From contig JAUVET010000058.1 in NCBI GenBank assembly GCA_030594665.1, positions 1 through 7,526 on the forward strand: 7,526 bases of DNA. The letters run 5' to 3'. The position numbers and the translations under genes are program-made. Below the pieces are notes generated by a model. It saw only the letters and a list, made by a program, of their open reading frames with translations. It did not search any database and had not been told where the DNA came from. Each line of letters begins with the position of its first letter. The stretch's first letter is position 1. Origin of the DNA: Methanosarcinaceae archaeon. GTDB taxonomy: Archaea; Halobacteriota; Methanosarcinia; Methanosarcinales; Methanosarcinaceae. Shown one piece after another: positions 1-4,656 of this stretch.

Positions 1-110
1 ATTGACATGACAACATCTCTGCCATTTTTGCCCATAAATTTACAGTCCATAATAATTGAGATTGCCCCGGCAATACCACCCGTATGACAATCATTAATCA
101 AGAATACGAG
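1..110 (-). CDS. Partial unrecognised coding frame running off the left edge
   Basis: On the minus strand a frame is open from just after a TAA at 113-111 to the window edge. From about position 92 its codons follow the purine-N-pyrimidine pattern of real coding sequence. The peptide contains N-D-C-H-T-G-G-I-A-G-A-I and then M-D-C-K-F-M-G-K-N-G-R-D-V-V-M-S. Possible starts are a TTG at 101-99 and an ATG at 50-48; neither has a convincing ribosome binding site, and the coding signal begins upstream of the ATG. It may be a gene with a weak TTG start or a gene whose 5' end has been lost. I do not recognise the family. Confidence 0.35.
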
Positions 111-217
111 TTAAGGTATTATATACGGTTAAGAAACCTAGATACGTAACTAAGATAGGGAACTAAAATTCGATTACAGAAGACGCCTATAATTTACATT
201 CGAATAATTAATAGTAC

Positions 218-607
218 TTATTTATCCTTCAAAGCAAAAACCGTTTCATGGGTAAATGCAATCCAGAGCAAAAATGGAAATGCGATTCTTACGATTGCAT
301 ATATAAAAAATAGCTCTGTCTGAAATGATAAAAAAATCATCTGTAATCTAAAAATTGATAAAATTAAGATAGTTGTCAACAGCAAACCAAAAAATATTAT
401 TTTGAGCATTCTGGATATTTCGATGGGCGTAGCAAGTACGAGTGCAACAAATGGTATCAGGTTCATTGGCAGATAGAACAAGATAAAATTAGTTGGATCC
501 ATTGCAACAGAAGAATATGAGAAATATTTTCCAGCTATAAGTATCCACAGTAAATATAGTACAGTTAAATATAATATGAATTTTTTAAGGAATATTATTA
601 CATTCAT
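218..607 (-). CDS. Small four-helix integral membrane protein, unknown function
   Basis: A 129-residue, very hydrophobic protein with about four predicted membrane helices (roughly residues 5-25, 41-61, 67-87 and 97-117) and short polar loops. An ATG at 625 would add six residues. I prefer the ATG at 607 because GGAGAT at 622-617 is a Shine-Dalgarno-like site nine bases before it, and a TATA-like box near 655-645 would start transcription close to 624. The stretch A-L-V-L-A-T-P followed about 25 residues later by I-F-R-L-Q recalls the second half of exosortase/archaeosortase cores, but no cysteine is present, so it cannot be an active enzyme of that kind. The gene stands alone and is divergent from the DUF373 gene across a MITE-bearing spacer. 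It is probably real but cannot be given a function. Confidence 0.7.
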   Translation of the reverse strand: MNVIIFLKKFILYLTVLYLLWILIAGKYFSYSSVAMDPTNFILFYLPMNLIPFVALVLATPIEISRMLKIIFFGLLLTTILILSIFRLQMIFLSFQTELFFIYAIVRIAFPFLLWIAFTHETVFALKDK

Positions 608-616
608 GTTTCCCGC

Positions 617-655
617 ATCTCCCATTCTAAATAGAACATTGTTATGTATATAGTA
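617..655 (-). promoter_or_regulatory. Putative promoter and ribosome binding site of the 4-helix membrane protein gene
   Basis: Reading the minus strand, ACTATATACAT at 655-645 resembles an archaeal TATA box. GGGAGATG at 623-616 resembles a Shine-Dalgarno site and lies nine to ten bases before the ATG at 607. A start site about 25 bases after the box would fall near 624, giving a short leader. This favours the ATG at 607 over 625. Judged by eye only. Confidence 0.45.
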
Positions 656-678
656 TTATCTGATTGTAACTTACAAAA

Positions 679-686
679 CTAATATT
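679..686. repeat. Left target-site duplication of MITE A
   Basis: CTAATATT at 679-686 directly abuts the left terminal repeat of MITE A and is repeated exactly at 883-890, directly after the right terminal repeat. Confidence 0.85.
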
Positions 687-882
687 GTAACTATTCAGCC
701 ATCCTTAAGACCGGGTGCCGATGGCGAAAATCCGCTTATTTGTGTCTATGACTATACATTTTTTAGTTTTTAATACTGAATCCACGTCCATCGGTTTCAA
801 AGGTGTTTGACAATTGTGTGCAATTATCGATTTGTGGATTATTCAGTCTACCGACAACGTTTATGTATGGCTGAATAGTTAC
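687..882. mobile_element. MITE A: 196-bp non-autonomous element with IS66-like ends
   Basis: The ends are perfect 16-bp inverted repeats: GTAACTATTCAGCCAT at 687-702 and its complement at 867-882. Similarity extends imperfectly to about 22 bp (20 matching). The element is flanked by a perfect 8-bp direct repeat, CTAATATT, the mark of a transposition event. There is no ORF of note inside. Ends that begin 5'-GTAA together with an 8-bp duplication are typical of the IS66 family, so an IS66-type transposase elsewhere in the genome probably mobilised it; that assignment is inference. It sits between the divergent membrane-protein and DUF373 genes, about 80 bp and 215 bp from their start codons. 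Confidence 0.88.
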
Positions 883-890
883 CTAATATT
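883..890. repeat. Right target-site duplication of MITE A
   Basis: CTAATATT at 883-890 is the exact copy of 679-686 and begins at the base after the right terminal repeat. Confidence 0.85.
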
Positions 891-924
891 TTAGAACTAT
901 GTTTCCTACTCGTATAAAAAAATA

Positions 925-938
925 GTAACTATTCAGCC
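925..938. repeat. Solitary copy of the MITE A / IS66-like terminal repeat
   Basis: GTAACTATTCAGCC at 925-938 is identical to the outer 14 bp of MITE A and has the same orientation as its left end. It continues with different sequence (CTGCCCTGATTTCACC), so it is the end of a related element and not a second MITE A copy. I found no matching right end between here and the DUF373 gene, nor later in the window. It is probably a remnant of a larger IS66-type insertion or a one-ended relic. Confidence 0.65.
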
Positions 939-1055
939 CTGCCCTGATTTCACCTAAAGCATTCAGTTTCTTCACTTGATACCACAAATTATTTGAGAAC
1001 AGGTTTTTGACTATAGTTAAACTACACTGGCGATAGCAATCATTTTTTATCAGAA

Positions 1056-1092
1056 CCTATATATATTTTCATACTGAATTACCTACCGAGGT
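1056..1092 (+). promoter_or_regulatory. Putative TATA box and ribosome binding site of the DUF373 gene
   Basis: CCTATATATATTTTC at 1056-1070 contains a good archaeal TATA box. A transcript start about 25 bases downstream would lie near 1087. GAGGT at 1088-1092, four bases before the ATG at 1097, could be the ribosome binding site; spacing is tight and the leader would be very short. Judged by eye only. Confidence 0.5.
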
Positions 1093-1096
1093 ATTT

Positions 1097-2227
1097 ATGC
1101 AGACATTAGTAATATGTATTGACAGGGATGACGACCTTGGTGAGAAGGCAAATGTCCAATCTCCGATAATAGGAAAAGAGGATAATATCAATGCTGCAGT
1201 GAAACTTGCCAGTGCCGACCCTGAGGATTCCGATACGAATACTATTTTTGGTGGTATTAAAGTACTTGACGACCTCAGGGCAAGGGGTATCGATGCTGAG
1301 ATCGTAACATTTGCCGGAGACAAGAACATCGGGGTTGTATCTGATCAAAAGATTGCCCGTCAACTTGAAACTGTTCTTGATAAGATCCATGCAAAAAATG
1401 CAATATTCATATCCGATGGGGCAGAAGATGAAACACTTGTTCCTATTGTGCAGTCCCGGATCAAAATAGATTCCGTTAAGCGTATCGTGGTTATGCAAAG
1501 CGCAAATCTTGAGAGTACTTATTATATTTTGAAAAATGCATTCAATGACCCTAAGATATCCCAGACGTTCTTTGTACCTCTCGGGCTTGCATCTGTTATC
1601 TATGCTGTATTCTTGCTGGCAAACTATCCCGAAGGTGCAGTTATTGGGATATTGGCAGCAATTGGACTTTACATGCTTTTCAGGGGTTTTGGGTTTGGTG
1701 ATGTATCTGTTGCTTATTGGGAAAAAATGAAGGAATCTTTCTATTCCGGCAGAATGACCTTTGTTACTTATACGGCTGCAGCAATTGTTGGAATTGTTGC
1801 AACGGTTCAAGGTGCAGTAACATTATGGGCATACTACATCAATGGCGGTGTCTGGTATTATGGACTACTTACTTTAGTTACTGTTTTCATCAATGCATCG
1901 ATCTGGTGGTATGTTGCAGCCGGACTAATTGCAAACTTTGGCAGGCTGCTTGATATTCGCGTAAGCGGAAAGCCGATAATCCCATACACATCACCTGCAT
2001 TTTTTGCAATAGCGATAGGGCTGTTGTTTTGGGGTGCAAGCACCTATTTGTTATCTATAAGTTCAGTTGTAGATAATACCGGTATTCCTGATATTGATAT
2101 TCAATACTTTGTGTATTCAGTTGTTGGTTCTGTTATTATAGCTCTTGTCGGTGTCAAAATATCGACAGGCAAGGTTACAGATGTAGAAGTAAAACTAACG
2201 GCAAAGGAACACAACAAAAAACGATAA
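1097..2227 (+). CDS. DUF373 family membrane protein
   Basis: A 376-residue protein that I recognise as the archaeal DUF373 family (uncharacterised membrane proteins). The N-terminal part, about residues 1-150, is soluble. It opens with a hydrophobic strand leading into an acidic motif, V-I-C-I-D-R-D-D-D-L-G-E, which is characteristic of the family, and a second acidic motif, I-S-D-G-A-E-D-E, lies at about 105-112. This suggests an alpha/beta domain that may bind a metal or nucleotide, but no activity is known. The rest, about residues 157-354, holds six likely membrane helices, followed by a short, basic, lysine-rich tail. Length and layout fit a complete family member. The start is supported by GAGGT and a TATA box just upstream. 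The phosphorylase gene follows on the same strand after a gap of about 85 bases and may be partly co-transcribed. Function is unknown. Confidence 0.9.
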   Translation: MQTLVICIDRDDDLGEKANVQSPIIGKEDNINAAVKLASADPEDSDTNTIFGGIKVLDDLRARGIDAEIVTFAGDKNIGVVSDQKIARQLETVLDKIHAKNAIFISDGAEDETLVPIVQSRIKIDSVKRIVVMQSANLESTYYILKNAFNDPKISQTFFVPLGLASVIYAVFLLANYPEGAVIGILAAIGLYMLFRGFGFGDVSVAYWEKMKESFYSGRMTFVTYTAAAIVGIVATVQGAVTLWAYYINGGVWYYGLLTLVTVFINASIWWYVAAGLIANFGRLLDIRVSGKPIIPYTSPAFFAIAIGLLFWGASTYLLSISSVVDNTGIPDIDIQYFVYSVVGSVIIALVGVKISTGKVTDVEVKLTAKEHNKKR

Positions 2228-2271
2228 AATCCTCTCTAACGCTCGGATTTACCTGGAGTACATAATTTTAC

Positions 2272-2308
2272 AAATTATATATAAAAACAAACTAAGTAAA
2301 AGGTTGAT
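2272..2308 (+). promoter_or_regulatory. Putative TATA box and Shine-Dalgarno-like site of the phosphorylase gene
   Basis: AAATTATATATAAAAAC at 2272-2288 is a strong TATA-like box. AAGGTTGAT at 2300-2308 looks like a Shine-Dalgarno sequence with one extra T, and points to a start at about 2312, where the in-frame codon is ATT. A start site 25 bases after the TATA box would fall near 2305, so a very short leader or none at all is the competing reading. Confidence 0.45.
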
Positions 2309-2311
2309 ACT

Positions 2312-3091
2312 ATTCCTGATATAAATTATGACGTAGCGACTGTAATATTTGGCGGTGTTGGGTTTATAGTTGCAAAAAACTGCCATAGCCGGACTATCAG
2401 TACCCCCTACGGTGATGTTACGGTATATTTCACCCAAGTGGATAGGGCTGATGTCGCTATTATCCCGAGACATGCAGGTATGGAAGAACACACGCCTCCG
2501 CACATGATCAACTACCGTGCAAATGTGTGGGCTGTACGCGAACTTGGAGCCAAGCGCATAATTTCTACAAATTCGGTCGGAACGATGAAAGACCATCAGA
2601 TCGGGAGTTTTGTACTGCTCGATGATTTTGTAGATCTTACCAAAAACAGGACATCTACGTTCTTTGACACCGAGACCGTGCATGTAGATATGGTTGAGCC
2701 GTATTGTCCGGAAATAAAGGGATGTCTTACACATTCCCTGAAAAATAAGGGAATTTACTACTCTGAAGGCACATACGTATGCACGGAAGGCCCGCGATTT
2801 GAGACCAGGGCTGAGATTGCTATGATGAAGCAGTTTGGTGATTTGGTCGGCATGACCGGTGTGCCGGAAGTGATACTTGCAAAGGAACTGGATCTGTGTT
2901 ATGCATCCATCTGCACGGTAACGAATTATGCATGCGGTTTTGGGAATGGGAAACTGACGGTTGATGAGGTGGTAGATGCGCTACACGGTGCACAGGGTGC
3001 ACTATTGGGAGTGATTGCGGATGCGGTATCCAATTTGCCGGATGAGAGGGGTTGTAATTGCGGGGATGCCACTGTGGGTGCGCGAGTATAA
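2312..3091 (+). CDS. S-methyl-5'-thioinosine phosphorylase (MTAP/PNP family), probable non-canonical start
   Basis: It cleaves methylthioinosine with phosphate to hypoxanthine and methylthioribose 1-phosphate, in salvage of the methylthioadenosine left by polyamine synthesis. The frame is open from 2300. Counting from an ATT at 2312 it has 259 residues, normal for the family. Visible motifs are the phosphate loop F-G-G-V-G-F (13-18), R-H-A-G with H-T-P-P-H (53-64), N-Y-R-A-N (67-71), E-G-P-R-F (159-163), G-M-T-G-V-P-E (180-186) and T-N-Y-A-C-G (204-209). Asn205 stands where adenine-specific MTAPs have Asp, which favours a 6-oxopurine (thioinosine) substrate, as in the Methanocaldococcus and Pseudomonas enzymes. 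No ATG, GTG or TTG occurs in frame before a GTG at 2438, and that start would delete the phosphate loop and is surely wrong. The 3' end is a Cys-containing tail (C-N-C). Family call firm; start uncertain. Confidence 0.88.
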   Translation: MPDINYDVATVIFGGVGFIVAKNCHSRTISTPYGDVTVYFTQVDRADVAIIPRHAGMEEHTPPHMINYRANVWAVRELGAKRIISTNSVGTMKDHQIGSFVLLDDFVDLTKNRTSTFFDTETVHVDMVEPYCPEIKGCLTHSLKNKGIYYSEGTYVCTEGPRFETRAEIAMMKQFGDLVGMTGVPEVILAKELDLCYASICTVTNYACGFGNGKLTVDEVVDALHGAQGALLGVIADAVSNLPDERGCNCGDATVGARV

Positions 3092-3092
3092 G

Positions 3093-3101
3093 TATTTTTT
3101 A
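3093..3101 (+). terminator. Probable T-rich terminator of the phosphorylase gene
   Basis: A run of six T at 3095-3100 begins four bases after the TAA stop at 3089-3091. Short T tracts on the coding strand are the usual termination signal in archaea. There is no stable hairpin before it. Confidence 0.45.
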
Positions 3102-3116
3102 TAGAATATAATTTAT

Positions 3117-3125
3117 AGAATTATA
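3117..3125. repeat. Left target-site duplication of MITE B
   Basis: AGAATTATA at 3117-3125 abuts the left end of MITE B and is repeated exactly at 3341-3349 after its right end. Confidence 0.78.
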
Positions 3126-3340
3126 GGCACTATCTCAAAAACCAGTTATTTCAATAGAGGATTTATCAAAATCGATAATTATATAGACACGGATTTCACA
3201 GATTTACACGGATTTAAGCTTGTTCGGAATCGATATCAGAAGGGCTTATTAGGTTTGTGGTGCAAAGTGTTTGATATTTGATAAACATCAAATCTGTGTA
3301 AATCCGTGTCTGAAAAATAACTGGATTTTGGAACTGTGCC
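3126..3340. mobile_element. MITE B: 215-bp palindromic non-autonomous element
   Basis: The outer ends, about 26 bp each, are imperfect inverted repeats. Both begin GGCAC and share CCAGTTATTT about 15 bases in (3142-3151 on the left; the complement lies near 3316-3325 on the right). A second inverted pair lies inside: GACACGGATTTCACAGATTT at 3186-3205 and its near-perfect complement at 3290-3310 (one extra base). On the left arm, ACACGGATTT is repeated in tandem at 3187-3196 and 3206-3215. A perfect 9-bp direct repeat, AGAATTATA, flanks the element, which shows insertion and not a local hairpin. There is no ORF. The CACAGATTTACACGG core is, to my knowledge, a widespread interspersed repeat; the transposase family is not evident. 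Confidence 0.8.
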
Positions 3341-3349
3341 AGAATTATA
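3341..3349. repeat. Right target-site duplication of MITE B
   Basis: AGAATTATA at 3341-3349 exactly copies 3117-3125 and starts at the base after GTGCC, the right end of MITE B. Confidence 0.78.
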
Positions 3350-3475
3350 TAGTGCCAGTGCAAGTTAATCCAAGTGCCATAGAATATTTTCATAATGTTT
3401 GGAATGCGCCGCCTGCATCGGGTTGATTCATCGTCGGGTTACATCATCGACATTAAGATCACTTGAACAAGCACA
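3350..3475. other. Short spacer with no gene between MITE B and the KaiC-like gene terminator
   Basis: It contains two more copies of AGTGCCA (3351-3357 and 3373-3379). ATAGAATAT at 3379-3387 also occurs at 3101-3109, on the other side of MITE B. These may be traces of an older, related insertion, but they are short and AT-rich. No coding frame is credible here. Confidence 0.35.
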
Positions 3476-3490
3476 AAAATTTAAAAAATT
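3476..3490 (-). terminator. Probable T-rich terminator of the KaiC-like gene
   Basis: On the minus strand, about 30 bases after the TGA stop at 3521-3519, the sequence reads AATTTTTTAAATTTTT (3490-3475). These are two T tracts typical of archaeal termination. No strong hairpin is seen. Confidence 0.5.
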
Positions 3491-3518
3491 ATCTATGCAC
3501 CTGTGCTGCAAATCACGA

Positions 3519-4289
3519 TCAAGCGATATCTTTCGATGTATCGATCCGGACACCTTCGCCTACATTGAACTTGATCATTTCTGCGTTTGGCACCATTCCG
3601 CGTATCTTTGGAATTGCAAGCATACTTGTTATCTTGTCTGCTGTGCAGTCAAGTGCAACGTCAAATATCACATCAGCAGTATTCAAAATATCATTCTCAA
3701 TGTTCTCGGGGTGGCTGCCTTTTAGACAATAGAGGTAAGTCAGGCAGTCCATTTCTTTAGTAGTTTCATAGAGAATGTTTGTCAGCCTTTTCAACAGGCC
3801 AAGATTGACATTCAGGTTCATGTAAAAAGAGAAATTATCAATTATGATGTTGATGTCTTCATTCATTGATTCATTTAAGATGTTCTTGAGATTGTATTCG
3901 GTGAACTCTATGATCTTTGCATCAACATATTCATTTCCGACAGTATCGATCATCTCACCAAATGGCGTGAGGTAGTATTCACTGTACACATCAATAAAAG
4001 AGATATTGGAAGTGTCAAAGTTCAAATTCGCTATATCATTTTGGATATATTTTGGTCTTCGGCTTGTTGTAAAATAATAGGTCTTTCGTGCTTGGGTGAA
4101 CTGGTATAGGAAAACTTCAGACATTGACCTGGAGTCAGCCGAAAAATAGACCAAAGACCTTTCCGGTAGTCCACCGCCTAAGTTCCTATCAAGAACAAAA
4201 ATACCAATGGGCTTTAACTTGGGCCCTTGCTGGCTAATAGATTGTACGCCAGCCATTGCATCTTGTGCAGATACCTTTAGTTCTGCCAT
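3519..4289 (-). CDS. KaiC/RAD55-like RecA-fold protein with degenerate Walker A
   Basis: A 256-residue single-domain protein. The N-terminal part contains I-F-V-L-D-R-N-L-G-G-G-L-P-E-R-S (about 30-45), the segment that precedes the P-loop in KaiC/RAD55-type proteins (D-x-x-L-G-G-G-[LI]-P-x-G-S). The expected G-x-x-G-x-G-K-[ST] loop is replaced by S-A-D-S-R-S-M-S-E (50-58), with no lysine. A Walker B-like strand I-N-I-I-I-D-N-F (146-153) keeps its Asp. So the fold is recognisable but ATP binding of the usual kind is doubtful; it may be a pseudo-ATPase regulator or partner. There is no membrane segment. The start is well supported: GAGGGATGA lies a few bases before the ATG, with TATA-like AT-rich DNA upstream. 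It is divergent from the helicase gene. Partner and role are unknown. Confidence 0.8.
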   Translation of the reverse strand: MAELKVSAQDAMAGVQSISQQGPKLKPIGIFVLDRNLGGGLPERSLVYFSADSRSMSEVFLYQFTQARKTYYFTTSRRPKYIQNDIANLNFDTSNISFIDVYSEYYLTPFGEMIDTVGNEYVDAKIIEFTEYNLKNILNESMNEDINIIIDNFSFYMNLNVNLGLLKRLTNILYETTKEMDCLTYLYCLKGSHPENIENDILNTADVIFDVALDCTADKITSMLAIPKIRGMVPNAEMIKFNVGEGVRIDTSKDIA

Positions 4290-4292
4290 TAT

Positions 4293-4328
4293 TCATCCCT
4301 CAATATATATATGGTGTTTATATTTAAT
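4293..4328 (-). promoter_or_regulatory. Putative promoter and ribosome binding site of the KaiC-like gene
   Basis: Minus strand: GAGGGATGA at 4301-4293 lies three bases before the ATG at 4289-4287 and is the likely ribosome binding site. TTAAATATAAAC at 4327-4316 is a TATA-like box that would place the start near 4300. The alternating ATATATATAT at 4312-4303 is a second candidate box. Confidence 0.5.
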
Positions 4329-4382
4329 AAGTCTTTGGTTTATCAAAGTTATACAAGCACGGCTAAACAATAGTTGTGAACA

Positions 4383-4393
4383 TGTATATAAAG
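4383..4393 (+). promoter_or_regulatory. TATA-like box upstream of MITE C1, possible ancestral helicase promoter
   Basis: TGTATATAAAG at 4383-4393 is a strong plus-strand TATA-like match. The expected start, near 4412, coincides with the left end of MITE C1. With the element and one duplication removed, it would sit about 70 bases before the helicase ATG. It could be an older or additional helicase promoter now separated by the insertion. Confidence 0.3.
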
Positions 4394-4401
4394 GGCATGT
4401 C

Positions 4402-4411
4402 CATCCTTCCA
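4402..4411. repeat. Left target-site duplication of MITE C1
   Basis: CATCCTTCCA at 4402-4411 abuts the left AGACTTTT end of MITE C1 and is repeated exactly at 4604-4613. Confidence 0.82.
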
Positions 4412-4603
4412 AGACTTTTTATTATCTTCTGGAATGGTTCGGAAAACCAAAGAGAACACAGAGAAAAAACAACGCCCCTCTGTGCCCTGCACGCCTTGCG
4501 GGCGTAGCAGGCACTCAACTCCTTAGAGGTGAGTGTCCTCTGCGCCCTCTGCGGTGAATATTTTTGCCATGATTAATTTCATCCAGAATAAATTTAAAAG
4601 TCT
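4412..4603. mobile_element. MITE C1: 192-bp element with AGACTTTT ends and CTCTGCGG core
   Basis: It begins AGACTTTTTATT and ends TAAATTTAAAAGTCT, which are terminal inverted repeats, and is flanked by a perfect 10-bp direct repeat, CATCCTTCCA. It is a close relative of the element at 7169-7307 in the same orientation. A 22-bp left block (4427-4448 = 7184-7205) is identical, and a right block matches at 28 of 29 positions (4546-4574 and 7251-7279). C1 is 53 bp longer because of an internal double-hairpin segment. It has no ORF of its own. It lies between the divergent KaiC-like and helicase genes. The repeated C-T-C-T-G-C-G motif is, as far as I know, found interspersed in many environmental genomes. 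The transposase family is not evident. Confidence 0.83.
4486..4535. repeat. Two adjacent GC-rich hairpins inside MITE C1
   Basis: First hairpin: CCTGCACGCC (4486-4495), loop TTGCG, GGCGTAGCAGG (4501-4511), ten pairs with one bulged A. Second: CACTCAACTC (4512-4521), loop CTTA, GAGGTGAGTG (4526-4535), about nine pairs with one mismatch. They abut directly. The sister element at 7169-7307 lacks this block, so it looks like a separate insertion or a lost module. Stems would also fold in RNA. Confidence 0.65.
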
Positions 4604-4613
4604 CATCCTTCCA
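4604..4613. repeat. Right target-site duplication of MITE C1
   Basis: CATCCTTCCA at 4604-4613 exactly copies 4402-4411, starting right after AAAAGTCT, the right end of C1. Confidence 0.82.
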
Positions 4614-4621
4614 TGACCAGC

Positions 4622-4632
4622 ACTTATATATG
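4622..4632 (+). promoter_or_regulatory. Putative TATA box of the helicase gene, leaderless start
   Basis: ACTTATATATG at 4622-4632 is a TATA-like box centred about 30 bases before the ATG at 4657. Transcription would start within a few bases of the ATG. The bases before the ATG (GAATCACACAC) hold no Shine-Dalgarno match, so the mRNA is probably leaderless, which is common in archaea. Confidence 0.5.
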
Positions 4633-4656
4633 GCCATTAACAATTGAATCACACAC

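Noticed and set aside
608..1096. tRNA or small-RNA gene in the long spacer
   Set aside because: No cloverleaf, T-loop motif or conserved RNA signature was seen; the structure is accounted for by MITE A and the orphan terminal repeat.
1106..1810. 234-residue minus-strand frame inside the DUF373 gene
   Set aside because: It is the opposite-strand shadow of a well-supported gene; the peptide is Cys/Asn/Tyr-rich with no recognisable motif.
2249..2734. 161-residue minus-strand frame over the phosphorylase start
   Set aside because: Antisense to conserved phosphorylase sequence; no motif, and the codon pattern supports the plus strand.
2438..3091. Phosphorylase gene starting at GTG 2438
   Set aside because: In-frame sequence upstream encodes the conserved F-G-G-V-G-F phosphate loop and the following strands of the family, so this start would give an incomplete enzyme.
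3186..3310. CRISPR-like repeats (CACAGATTTACACGG copies)
   Set aside because: The copies are inverted and nested inside one element with target duplications; there is no regular repeat-spacer array and no cas gene.
4207..4557. Plus-strand frame running from the KaiC-like gene into MITE C1
   Set aside because: It overlaps the start of an opposite-strand gene and ends in repeat sequence; the peptide has no coherent domain.
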